Positions 52,049 to 64,000 of a DNA stretch of 64,000 nucleotides are shown in pieces. Position 1 is the stretch's first letter, and each line of letters begins with the position of its first letter. Made by a program: the position numbers and the translations under genes. Source of the DNA: Petrolisthes cinctipes (taxonomy: Eukaryota > Arthropoda > Malacostraca > Decapoda > Porcellanidae). Location of the stretch: the NCBI GenBank assembly GCA_033782935.1, contig JAWQEG010000630.1, positions 1,210,501 to 1,274,500 of the forward strand. Direction: 5' to 3'. Under the pieces are notes generated by a model. That model searched no databases and was not told the origin of the DNA. It saw only the letters and a list, made by a program, of their open reading frames with translations.

Positions 52049-53625
52049 CTAGAATATTTTCAAAATATAGGCTAAAAACATGCTAAAAATCGACATTTTA
52101 GGTGCCAAAAAATCGATATATCAAATTCAGTCCCAAAACACCCGAAAATTCGATATTTAGAGGTCCCAGAAGGTATCTGTACATGCCTACTCCGTGTTAG
52201 AGTATTTTCAAAATACAGGCCAAAAACATACTGAAAATCGATCTTTTAGGTGCCCAAAAGTCGATATGTGCATGCATCTTCTGTACCCGTTTATATCTCA
52301 AATTCTGGCCCTAAACACCCGAAAATTCGATATTTTGGGGTCCCAGAAGCGATCTGTACATGCCTACTCTGTGTTAGAGTATTTTCAAAATTCAGGCCCA
52401 AAACATGCTGAAAATCGATATTTTTGGTGCCCAAAGTCAATATGTGCATGTATCCTCTGTACCCGTTTATATCTCAAATTCAGGCTCAAAACACCCGAAA
52501 ATTCAATATTTTGGGGTCCCAGAAGCAATCTGTACATGCCTACTCAGTGCTAGAATATTTTCAAAATATAGGCTAAAAACATGCTAAAAATCGATCTTTT
52601 AGGTGCCAAAAAGTCGATATCTCAAATTCAGTCCCAAAACACCCGAAAATTCGATATTTAGGGGTCCCAGAAGCGATCTGTACATGCCTACTCCGTGTTA
52701 GAGTATTTTCAAAATACATGCTCAAAACATACTGAAAATCGATCTTTTAGGTGCACAAAAGTCGATATGTGCATGCATCTTCAGTACCCGTTTATATCTC
52801 AAATTCAGGCTCAAAACACCCGAAAATTCAATATTTTGGGGTCCCAGAAGCAATCTGTACATGCCTACACAGTGCTAGAATATTTTCAAAATATAGGCTA
52901 AAAACATGCTAAAAATCGACATTTTAGGTGCCAAAAAATCGATAACTCAAATTCAGTCCCAAAACACCCGAAAATTCGATATTTAGAGGTCCCAGAAGGT
53001 ATCTGTACATGCCTACTCCGTGTTAGAGTATTTTCAAAATACAGGCCAAAAACATACTGAAAATCGATCTTTTAGGTGCCCAAAAGTCGATATGTGCATG
53101 CATCTTCTGTACCCGTTTATATCTCAAATTCTGGCCCTAAACACCCGAAAATTCGATATTTTGGGGTCCCAGAAGCGATCTGTACATGCCTACTCCGTGT
53201 TAGAGTATTTTCAAAATTCAGGCCCAAAACATGCTGAAAATCGATATTTTTGGTGCCCAAAGTCAATATGTGCATGTATCTTCTGTACCCGTTTATATCT
53301 CAAATTCAGGCTCAAAACACCCGAAAATTCAATATTTTGGGGTCCCAGAAGCAATCTGTACATGCCTACTCAGTGTTAGAGTATTTTCAAATTACAGGCC
53401 CAAAACATGCTGAAAATCGATATTTTAGATGCCCAAAGTCAATATGTGCATGTATCTTCTGTACCCGTTTATATCTCAAATTCAGGCTCAAAACACCCGA
53501 AAATTCAATATTTTGGGGTCCCAGAAGCAATCTGTACATGCCTACACAGTGCTAGAATATTTTCAAAATATAGGCTAAAAACATGCTAAAAATCGACATT
53601 TTAGGTGCCAAAATATCGATATCTC

Positions 53626-56600
53626 AAATTCAGTCCCAAAACACCCGAAAATTCGATATTTAGAGGTCCCAGATGGTATCTGTACATGCCTACTCCGTGT
53701 TAGAGTATTTTCAAAATACAGGCCAAAAACATACTGAAAATCGATCTTTTAGGTGCCCAAAAGTCGATATGTGCATGCATCTTCTGTACCCGTTTATATC
53801 TCAAATTCTGGCCCTAATCACACGAAAATTCGATATTTTGGGGTCCCAGAAGCGATCTGTACATGCCTACTCCGTGTTAGAGTATTTTCTAAATTCAGGC
53901 CCAAAACATGCTGAAAATCGATATTTTTGGAGCCCAAAGTCAATATGTGCATGTATCTTCTGTACCCGTTTATATCTCAAATTCAGGCTCAAAACACCCG
54001 AAAATTCAATATTTTGGGGTCCCAGAAGCAATCTGTACAGTGCTAGAATATTTTCAAAATATAGGCTAAAAACATGCTAAAAATCGATCTTTTAGGTGCC
54101 AAAAAGTCGATATCTCAAATTCAGTCCCAAAACACCCGAAAATTCGATATTTAGGGGTTCCAGAAGCGATCTGTACATGCCTACTACGTGTTAGAGTATT
54201 TTCAAAATACATACTCAAAACATACTGAAAATCGATCTGTTAGGTGCACAAAAGTCGATATGTGCATGCATCTTCAATACCCGTATATATATCAAATTCA
54301 GGCTCAAAACACCCGAAAATTCAATATTTTGGGGTCCCAGAAGCAATCTGTACATGCCTACTCAGTGTTAGAGTATTTTCAAAATACAGGCCCAAAACAT
54401 GCTGAAAACCGATATTTTAGATGCCCAAAGTCAATATGTGCATGTATCTTCTGTACCCGTTTATATCTCAAATTCAGGCTCAAAACACCCGAAAATTCAA
54501 TATTTTGGGGTCCCAGAAGCAATCTGTACATGCCTACACAGTGCTAGAATATTTTCAAAATATAGGCTAAAAACATGCTAAAAATCGACATTTTAGGTGC
54601 CAAAAAATCGATATCTCAAATTCAGTCCCAAAACACCCAAAAATTCGATATTTAGAGGTCCCAGAAGGTATCTGTACATGCCTACTCCGTGTTAGAGTAT
54701 TTTCAAAATACAGGTCAAAAACATACTGAAAATCGATCTTTTAGGTGCCCAAAAGTCGATATGTGCATGCATCTTCTGTACCCGTTTATATCTCAAATTC
54801 TGGCCCTAAACACCCGAAAATTCGATATTTAGGGGTCCCAGAAGCGATCTGTACATGCCTACTCCGTGTTAGAGTATTTTCAAAATACATGCTCAAAACA
54901 TACTGAAAATCGATCTTTTAGGTGCACAAAAGTCGATATGTGCATGCATCTTCAGTACCCGTTTATATCTCAAATTCAGGCTCAAAACACCCGAAAATTC
55001 AATATTTTGGGGTCCCAGAAGCAATCTGTACATGCCTACACAGTGCTAGAATATTTTCAAAATATAGGCTAAAAACATGCTACAAATCGACATTTTAGGT
55101 GCCAAAAAATCGATATCTCAAATTCAGTCCCAAAACACCCGAAAATTCGATATTTAGAGGTCCAAGAAGGTATCTGTACATGCCTACTCCGTGTTAGAGT
55201 ATTTCAAAATACAGGCCAAAAACATACTGAAAATCGATCTTTTAGGTGCAAAAAAGTCGATATGTGCATGCATCTTCTGTACCCGTTTATATCTCAAATT
55301 CTGGCCCTAATAACACGAAAATTCGATATTTTGGGATCCCAGAAGCGATCTGTACATGCCTACTCCGTGTTAGAGTATTTTCTAAATTCAGGCCCAAAAC
55401 ATGCTGAAAATCGATATTTTTGGTGCCCAAAGTCAATATGTGCATGTATCTTCTGTACCCGTTTATATCTCAAATTCAGGCTCAAAACACCCGAAAATTC
55501 AATATTTTGGGGTCCCAGAAGCAATCTGTACAGTGCTAGAATATTTTCAAAATATAGGCTAAAAACATGCTAAAAATCGTTCTTTTAGGTGCCAAAAAGT
55601 CGATATCTCAAATTCAGGCTCAAAACACCCGAAAATTCAATATTTGGGGGTCCCAGAAGCAATCTGTACATGCCTACACAGTGCTAGAATATTTTCAAAA
55701 TATAGGCTAAAAACATGCTAAAAATCGACATTTTAGGTGCCAAAAAATCGATATCTCAAATTCAGTCCCAAAACACCCGAAAATTCGATATTTAGAGGTC
55801 CCAGAAGGTATCTGTACATGCCTACTCCGTGTTAGAGTATTTTCAAAATACAGGTCAAAAACATACTGAAAATTAATCTTTTAGGTGCCCAAAAGTCGAT
55901 ATGTGCATGCATCTTCTGTACCCGTTTATATCTCAAATTCTGGCCCTAAACACCCGAAAATTCGATATTTAGGGGTCCCAGAAGCGATCTGTACATGCCT
56001 ACTCCGTGTTAGAGTATTTTCAAAATACATGCTCAAAACATACTGAAAATCGATCTTTTAGGTGCACAAAAGTCGATATGTGCATGCATCTTCAGTACCC
56101 GTTTATATCTCAAATTCAGGCTCAAAACACCCGAAAATTCAATATTTTGGGGTCCCAGAAGCAATCTGTACATGCCTACACAGTGCTAGAATATTTTCAA
56201 AATATAGGCTAAAAACATGCTAAAAATCGACATTTTAGGTGCCAAAAAATCGATATCTCAAATTCAGTCCCAAAACACCCGAAAATTCGATATTTAGAGG
56301 TCCAAGAAGGTATCTGTACATGCCTACTCCGTGTTAGAGTATTTCAAAATACAGGCCAAAAACATACTGAAAATCGATCTTTTAGGTGCAAAAAAGTCGA
56401 TATGTGCATGCATCTTCTGTACCCGTTTATATCTCAAATTCTGGCCCTAATCACACGAAAATTCGATATTTTCGGATCCCAGAAGCGATCTGTACATGCC
56501 TACTCCGTGTTAGAGTATTTTCTAAATTCAGGCCCAAAACATGCTGAAAATCGATATTTTTGGTGCCCAAAGTCAATATGTGCATGTATCTTCTGTACCC

Positions 56601-57900
56601 GTTTATATCTCAAATTCAGGCTCAAAACACCCGAAAATTCAATATTTTGGGGTCCCAGAAGCAATCTGTACAGTGCTAGAATATTTTCAAAATATAGGCT
56701 AAAAACATGCTAAAAATCGTTCTTTTACGTGCCAAAAAGTCGATATCTCAAATTCAGGCTCAAAACAAACGAAAATTCAATATTTGGGGGTCCCAGAAGC
56801 AATCTGTACATGCCTACACAGTGCTAGAATATTTTCAAAATATAGGCTAAAAACATGCTAAAAATCGACATTTTAGGTGCCAAAAAATCGATATCTCAAA
56901 TTCAGTCCCAAAACACCCGAAAATTCGATATTTAGAGGTCCCAGAAGGTATCTGTACATGCCTACTCCGTGTTAGAGTATTTTCAAAATACAGGTCAAAA
57001 ACATACTGAAAATTGATCTTTTAGGTGCCCAAAAGTCGATATGTGCATGCATCTTCTGTACCCGATTATATCTCAAATTCTGGCCCTAAACACCCGAAAA
57101 TTCGATATTTAGGGGTCCCAGAAGCGATCTGTACATGCCTACTCAGTGTTAGAGTATTTTCAAAATACATGCTCAAAACATACTGAAAATCGATCTTTTA
57201 GGTGCACAAAAATCGATATGTGCATGCATCTTCAGTACCCGTTTATATCTCAAATTCAGGCTCAAAACACCCGAAAATTCTTTATTTTGGGGTCCCAGAA
57301 GCAATCTGTACATGCCTACACAGTGCTGGAATATTTTCAAAATATAGGCTAAAAACATGCTAAAAATCGACATTTTAGGTGCCAAAAAATCGATATCTCA
57401 AATTCAGTCCCAAAACACCCGAAAATTCGATATTTAGAGGTCCCAGAAGCGATCTGTACATGCCTACTCCGTGTTAGAGTATTTTCAAAATACATGCTCA
57501 AAACATACTGAAAATCGATCTTTTAGGTGCACAAAAGTCGATATGTGCATGCATCTTCAGTACCCGTTCATATCTCAAATTCAGGCTCAAAACACCCGAA
57601 AATTCAATATTTTGGGGTCGCAGAAGCAATCTGTACATGCCTACTCAGTGTTAGAGTATTTTCAAAATACAGGCCCAAAACATGCTGAAAATCGATATTT
57701 TAGATGCCCAAAGTCAATATGTGCATGTATCTTCTGTACCCGTTTATATCTCAAATTCAGGCTCAAAACACCCGAAAATTCAATATTATGGGGTCCCAGA
57801 AGCAATCTGTACATGCATACACAGTGCTAGAATATTTTCAAAATATAGGCTAAAAACATGCTAAAAATCGACATTTTAGGTGCCACAAAATCGATATCTC
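53626..57900 (+). repeat. 4,275-bp tandem duplication, first copy
   Basis: This copy is directly followed by a second one with a constant offset of 4,275. Shared marks are cagatggtatc (53669/57944), cctaatcacacg, tttttggagccc (53924/58199), gatctgttaggtgc (54235/58510), cccgtatatatatc, gaaaaccgatatt, cccgattatatc (57060/61335), ttctttatttt, ggtcgcagaag (57616/61891) and attatgggg. Only about a dozen single-base differences were seen. It contains the 1,140-bp HOR. Confidence 0.88.
54869..57148 (+). repeat. Seven-monomer 1,140-bp HOR, two tandem copies
   Basis: In the first copy, monomers start at 54869 (A1/B hybrid, 177), 55046 (C, 148), 55194 (A2, 176, tatttcaaaa), 55370 (B1, 166), 55536 (C/B hybrid, 148), 55684 (C, 148) and 55832 (A2/C hybrid, 177), summing to 1,140. 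The second copy starts at 56009 and a third begins at 57149 but soon changes order. Marks are aaatcgttctttta, tatttgggggtc and acaggtcaaaaac. The order repeats inside the second 4,275-bp copy at 59144 and 60284. Confidence 0.85.
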
Positions 57901-60900
57901 AAATTCAGTCCCAAAACACCCGAAAATTCGATATTTAGAGGTCCCAGATGGTATCTGTACATGCCTACTCCGTGTTAGAGTATTTTCAAAATACAGGCCA
58001 AAAACATACTGAAAATCGATCTTTTAGGTGCCCAAAAGTCGATATGTGCATGCATCTTCTGTACCCGTTTATATCTCAAATTCTGGCCCTAATCACACGA
58101 AAATTCGATATTTTGGGGTCCCAGAAGCGATCTGTACATGCCTACTCCGTGTTAGAGTATTTTCTAAATTCAGGCCCAAAACATGCTGAAAATCGATATT
58201 TTTGGAGCCCAAAGTCAATATGTGCATGTATCTTCTGTACCCGTTTATATCTCAAATTCAGGCTCAAAACACCCGAAAATTCAATATTTTGGGGTCCCAG
58301 AAGCAATCTGTACAGTGCTAGAATATTTTCAAAATATAGGCTAAAAACATGCTAAAAATCGATCTTTTAGGTGCCAAAAAGTCGATATCTCAAATTCAGT
58401 CCCAAAACACCCGAAAATTCGATATTTAGGGGTTCCAGAAGCGATCTGTACATGCCTACTCCGTGTTAGAGTATTTTCAAAATACATACTCAAAACATAC
58501 TGAAAATCGATCTGTTAGGTGCACAAAAGTCGATATGTGCATGCATCTTCAATACCCGTATATATATCAAATTCAGGCTCAAAACACCCGAAAATTCAAT
58601 ATTTTGGGGTCCCAGAAGCAATCTGTACATGCCTACTCAGTGTTAGAGTATTTTCAAAATACAGGCCCAAAACATGCTGAAAACCGATATTTTAGATGCC
58701 CAAAGTCAATATGTGCATGTATCTTCTGTACCCGTTTATATCTCAAATTCAGGCTCAAAACACCCGAAAATTCAATATTTGGGGGTCCCAGAAGCAATCT
58801 GTACATGCCTACACAGTGCTAGAATATTTTCAAAATATAGGCTAAAAACATGCTAAAAATCGACATTTTAGGTGCCAAAAAATCGATATCTCAAATTCAG
58901 TCCCAAAACACCCAAAAATTCGATATTTAGAGGTCCCAGAAGGTATCTGTACATGCCTACTCCGTGTTAGAGTATTTTCAAAATACAGGTCAAAAACATA
59001 CTGAAAATCGATCTTTTAGGTGCCCAAAAGTCGATATGTGCATGCATCTTCTGTACCCGTTTATATCTCAAATTCTGGCCCTAAACACCCGAAAATTCGA
59101 TATTTAGGGGTCCCAGAAGCGATCTGTACATGCCTACTCCGTGTTAGAGTATTTTCAAAATACATGCTCAAAACATACTGAAAATCGATCTTTTAGGTGC
59201 ACAAAAGTCGATATGTGCATGCATCTTCAGTACCCGTTTATATCTCAAATTCAGGCTCAAAACACCCGAAAATTCAATATTTTGGGGTCCCAGAAGCAAT
59301 CTGTACATGCCTACACAGTGCTAGAATATTTTCAAAATATAGGCTAAAAACATGCTACAAATCGACATTTTAGGTGCCAAAAAATCGATATCTCAAATTC
59401 AGTCCCAAAACACCCGAAAATTCGATATTTAGAGGTCCAAGAAGGTATCTGTACATGCCTACTCCGTGTTAGAGTATTTCAAAATACAGGCCAAAAACAT
59501 ACTGAAAATCGATCTTTTAGGTGCAAAAAAGTCGATATGTGCATGCATCTTCTGTACCCGTTTATATCTCAAATTCTGGCCCTAATCACACGAAAATTCG
59601 ATATTTTGGGATCCCAGAAGCGATCTGTACATGCCTACTCCGTGTTAGAGTATTTTCTAAATTCAGGCCCAAAACATGCTGAAAATCGATATTTTTGGTG
59701 CCCAAAGTCAATATGTGCATGTATCTTCTGTACCCGTTTATATCTCAAATTCAGGCTCAAAACACCCGAAAATTCAATATTTTTGGGTCCCAGAAGCAAT
59801 CTGTACAGTGCTAGAATATTTTCAAAATATAGGCTAAAAACATGCTAAAAATCGTTCTTTTAGGTGCCAAAAAGTCGATATCTCAAATTCAGGCTCAAAA
59901 CACCCGAAAATTCAATATTTGGGGGTCCCAGAAGCAATCTGTACATGCCTACACAGTGCTAGAATATTTTCAAAATATAGGCTAAAAACATGCTAAAAAT
60001 CGACATTTTAGGTGCCAAAAAATCGATATCTCAAATTCAGTCCCAAAACACCCGAAAATTCGATATTTAGAGGTCCCAGAAGGTATCTGTACATGCCTAC
60101 TCCGTGTTAGAGTATTTTCAAAATACAGGTCAAAAACATACTGAAAATTGATCTTTTAGGTGCCCAAAAGTCGATATGTGCATGCATCTTCTGTACCCGT
60201 TTATATCTCAAATTCTGGCCCTAAACACCCGAAAATTCGATATTTAGGGGTCCCAGAAGCGATCTGTACATGCCTACTCCGTGTTAGAGTATTTTCAAAA
60301 TACATGCTCAAAACATACTGAAAATCGATCTTTTAGGTGCACAAAAGTCGATATGTGCATGCATCTTCAGTACCCGTTTATATCTCAAATTCAGGCTCAA
60401 AACACCCGAAAATTCAATATTTTGGGGTCCCAGAAGCAATCTGTACATGCCTACACAGTGCTAGAATATTTTCAAAATATAGGCTAAAAACATGCTAAAA
60501 ATCGACATTTTAGGTGCCAAAAAATCGATATCTCAAATTCAGTCCCAAAACACCCGAAAATTCGATATTTAGAGGTCCCAGAAGGTATCTGTACATGCCT
60601 ACTCCGTGTTAGAGTATTTCAAAATACAGGCCAAAAACATACTGAAAATCGATCTTTTAGGTGCAAAAAAGTCGATATGTGCATGCATCTTCTGTACCCG
60701 TTTATATCTCAAATTCTGGCCCTAATCACACGAAAATTCGATATTTTCGGATCCCAGAAGCGATCTGTACATGCCTACTCCGTGTTAGAGTATTTTCTAA
60801 ATTCAGGCCCAAAACATGCTGAAAATCGATATTTTTGGTGCCCAAAGTCAATATGTGCATGTATCTTCTGTACCCGTTTATATCTCAAATTCAGGCTCAA

Positions 60901-62175
60901 AACACCCGAAAATTAAATATTTTGGGGTCCCAGAAGCAATCTGTACAGTGCTAGAATATTTTCAAAATATAGGCTAAAAACATGCTAAAAATCGTTCTTT
61001 TAGGTGCCAAAAAGTCGATATCTCAAATTCAGGCTCAAAACAAACGAAAATTCAATATTTGGGGGTCCCAGAAGCAATCTGTACATGCCTACACAGTGCT
61101 AGAATATTTTCAAAATATAGGCTAAAAACATGCTAAAAATCGACATTTTAGGTGCCAAAAAATCGATATCTCAAATTCAGTCCCAAAACACCCGAAAATT
61201 CGATATTTAGAGGTCCCAGAAGGTATCTGTACATGCCTACTCCGTGTTAGAGTATTTTCAAAATACAGGTCAAAAACATACTGAAAATTGATCTTTTAGG
61301 TGCCCAAAAGTCGATATGTGCATGCATCTTCTGTACCCGATTATATCTCAAATTCTGGCCCTAAACACCCGAAAATTCGATATTTAGGGGTCCCAGAAGC
61401 GATCTGTACATGCCTACTCAGTGTTAGAGTATTTTCAAAATACATGCTCAAAACATACTGAAAATCGATCTTTTAGGTGCACAAAAATCGATATGTGCAT
61501 GCATCTTCAGTACCCGTTTATATCTCAAATTCAGGCTCAAAACACCCGAAAATTCTTTATTTTGGGGTCCCAGAAGCAATCTGTACATGCCTACACAGTG
61601 CTAGAATATTTTCAAAATATAGGCTAAAAACATGCTAAAAATCGACATTTTAGGTGCCAAAAAATCGATATCTCAAATTCAGTCCCAAAACACCCGAAAA
61701 TTCGATATTTAGAGGTCCCAGAAGCGATCTGTACATGCCTACTCCGTGTTAGAGTATTTTCAAAATACATGCTCAAAACATACTGAAAATCGATCTTTTA
61801 GGTGCACAAAAGTCGATATGTGCATGCATCTTCAGTACCCGTTTATATCTTAAATTCAGGCTCAAAACACCCGAAAATTCAATATTTTGGGGTCGCAGAA
61901 GCAATCTGTACATGCCTACTCAGTGTTAGAGTATTTTCAAAATACAGGCCCAAAACATGCTGAAAATCGATATTTTAGATGCCCAAAGTCAATATGTGCA
62001 TGTATCTTCTGTACCCGTTTATATCTCAAATTCAGGCTCAAAACACCCGAAAATTCAATATTATGGGGTCCCAGAAGCAATCTGTACATGCATACACAGT
62101 GCTAGAATATTTTCAAAATATAGGCTAAAAACATGCTAAAAATCGACATTTTAGGTGCCACAAAATCGATATCTC
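57901..62175 (+). repeat. 4,275-bp tandem duplication, second copy
   Basis: Differences from the first copy include ctactccgtg at 58456 (ctactacgtg in copy 1), tatttgggggtc near 58779, atttttgggtc near 59779, attaaatatt near 60913, and tcccagaagg near 60578 where copy 1 has tccaagaagg. The match fades between 62164 and 62224, where the cagatgg mark is not repeated. No net insertion or deletion separates the copies. Confidence 0.88.
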
Positions 62176-64000
62176 AAATTCAGTCCCAAAACACCCGAAA
62201 ATTCGATATTTAGAGGTCCCAGAAGGTATCTGTACATGCCTACTCCGTGTTAGAGTATTTTCAAAAAAAAGGCCAAAAACATACTGAAAATCGATCTTTT
62301 AGGTGCCCAAAAGTCGATATGTGCATGCATCTTCTGTACCCGTTTATATCTCAAATTCTAGCCCTAAACACCCGAAAATTCGATATTTTGGGGTCCCAGA
62401 AGCGATCTGTACATGCCTACTCCGTGTTAGAGTATTTTCAAAATTCAGGCCCAAAACATGCTGAAAATCGATATTTTTGGTGCCCAAAGACAATATGTGC
62501 ATGTATCTTCTGTACCCGTTTATATCTCAAATTCAGGCTCAAAACACCCGAAAATTCAATATTTTGGGGTCCCAGAAGCAATCTGTACATGCCTACTCAG
62601 TGCTAGAATATTTTCAAATTATAGGCTAAAAACATGCTAAAAATCGATCTTTTAGGTGCCAAAAAGTCGATATCTCAAATTCAGTCCCAAAACATCCGAA
62701 AATTCGATATTTAGGGGTCCCAGAAGCGATCTGTACATGCCTACTCCGTGTTAGAGTATTTTCAAAATACAGCCCAAAAACATACTGAAAATCGATCTTT
62801 TAGGTGCCCAAAAGTCGATATGTGCATTCATCTTCTGTACCCTTTTATATCTCAAATTCTGGCCCTAAACTCCCGAAAATTCGATATTTTGGGGTCCCAG
62901 AAGCGATCTGTACATGCCTACTCCGTGTTAGAGTAATTTCAAAATTCAGGCCCAAAACATGCTGAAAATCGATATTTTTAGTGACCAAAGTCAATATGTG
63001 CATGTATCTTCTGTACCCGTTTATATCTCAAATTCAGGCTCAAAACACCCGAAAATTCAATATTTTGGGGTCCCAGAAGCAATCTGTACATGCCTACTCA
63101 GTGTTAGAGTATTTTCAAAATACAGGCCCAAAACATGCTGAAAATCGATATTTTAGATGCCCAAAGTCAATATGTGCATGAATCTTCTGTACCCTTTTAT
63201 ATCTCAAATTCAGGCTCAAAACAGCCGAAAATTCAATATTTTGGGGTCCCAGAAGCAATCTGTACATGCCTACACAGTGCTAGAATATTTTCAAAATATA
63301 GGCTAAAAACATGCTAAAAATCGACATTTTAGGTGCCAAAAAATCGATATCTCAAATTCAGTCCCAAAACACCCGAAAATTCGATATCTAGAGGTCCCAG
63401 AAGGTATCTGTACATGCCTACTCCGTGTTAGAGTATTTTCAAAATACAGGCCAAAAACATACTGAAAATCGATCTTTTAGGTGCCCAAAAGTCGATATGT
63501 GCATGCATCTTCTGTACCCGTTTATATCTCAAATTCTGGCCCTAAACACCCGAAAATTCGATATTTTGGGGTCCCAGAAGCGATCTGTACATGCCTACTC
63601 AGTGTTAGAGTATTTTCAAAATTCAGGCCCAAAACATGCTGAAAATCGATATTTTTGGTGCCCAAAGTCAATATGTGCATGTATCTTCTGTACCCGTTTA
63701 TATCTCAAATTCAGGCTCAAAACACCCGAAAATTCAATATTTTGGGGTCCCAGAAGCAATCTGTACATGCCTACTCAGTGTTAGAGTATTTTCAAAATAC
63801 AGGCCCAAAACATGCTGAAAATCGATATTTTAGATGCCCAAAGTCAATATGTGCATGTATCTTCTGTACCCGTTTATATCTCAAATTCAGGCTCAAAACA
63901 CCCGAAAATTCAATATTTTGGGGTCCCAGAAGCAATCTGTATAGTGCTAGAATATTTTCAAAATATAGGCTAAAAACATGCTAAAAGTCGATCTTTTAGG
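62176..64000 (+). repeat. Right-edge trimers, truncated by window end
   Basis: Ordinary A2-B1-C trimers start at 62250 (with ttttcaaaaaaaaggcc) and 62751, followed by B1-B2 adjacency near 62940-63115 and again near 63605-63780. Private changes include gacaatatg, gtgaccaaag, cccttttatatc (twice) and ctgtatagtgctag near 63938, a variant of the 10-bp deletion. The sequence ends inside a C monomer. Confidence 0.8.

Larger units (their letters stand above)
1..64000 (+). repeat. Satellite DNA array filling the window
   Basis: Every part of the window consists of diverged copies of one 176-177-bp unit or its 148-bp deleted form, head to tail and all in the same orientation. The unit starts with ttagagtattttcaaaa (or ctagaatattttcaaaa), passes through gaaaatcgat and acacccgaaaattc, and ends with ctgtacatgcctac followed by ccgtg or cagtg. 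A representative monomer (6021-6196) has 67 G+C in 176 bases, about 38 percent. The array enters and leaves the window mid-array, so its true length is unknown. The family is not one I recognise. A role as centromeric or heterochromatic satellite is inferred from size and organisation only. Confidence 0.98.

Noticed and set aside
1..64000. CRISPR array or bacterial repeat system
   Set aside because: Repeats are 148-177 bp, contiguous without unique spacers, and no cas-like genes are present.
1..64000. Match to a known named satellite (Arabidopsis 178-bp, Brassica 176-bp, human alpha)
   Set aside because: The monomer length is similar, but I see no recognisable shared sequence with those families. 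I leave the family and species unassigned.

Overview
The whole 64-kb window is one uninterrupted tandem array of AT-rich satellite DNA. I found no gene, RNA gene, transposon, CRISPR array or unique sequence in it, and every monomer I read lies in the same orientation. This kind of array is eukaryotic and typical of centromeric, pericentromeric or other heterochromatic blocks. I do not recognise the satellite family and cannot name the species. A plant or animal centromere-type satellite is plausible from monomer length (176-177 bp), but that is inference.

The array is built on nested levels. (1) An ancient half-unit of 88 bp: the two halves of a monomer still match at 51 of 69 aligned bases. 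(2) A 176-177-bp monomer. (3) A three-monomer higher-order repeat (HOR) of 501 bp: monomer A (177 bp), B (176 bp) and C (148 bp). C carries a 29-bp internal deletion with 4-bp microhomology, and this deletion creates a GATATC site about once per HOR. (4) Two flavours of the trimer (A1-B2-C and A2-B1-C) that often alternate, giving a 1,002-bp hexamer; the clearest reference copy is 2494-3495. (5) Kilobase-scale duplicated blocks spanning many HORs.

Layout. 1-2493: mostly A2-B1 trimers, two of them nearly identical in tandem. 2494-4984: regular alternating trimers, copied 11,000 bp downstream at 13494-15984. 4985-13493: a mosaic of overlapping duplicated blocks (offsets 3,515, 3,840 and 2,318 bp) with hybrid monomers. 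16.55-20.58 kb and 23.82-27.85 kb: two copies of a roughly 4-kb block 7,266 bp apart. 27.8-44.5 kb: more regular trimers with short local duplications (offsets 1,817, 5,125, 984 and 1,002 bp). 44.5-51.7 kb: paired blocks whose offset changes in whole-monomer steps. 53.63-62.2 kb: a 4,275-bp tandem duplication, each copy containing a newer 1,140-bp seven-monomer HOR repeated in tandem. 62.2-64.0 kb: ordinary trimers, cut by the window edge inside a C monomer.

Many short open frames exist (up to 178 codons), but they only read through the repeat in shifting frames and I do not regard any as a gene. The interest lies in how the array evolves: unequal exchange, hybrid monomers, emergence of new HORs and a dyad symmetry apparently kept by a paired change. 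Block edges are approximate (tens of bases) because they were set by eye from shared private variants.
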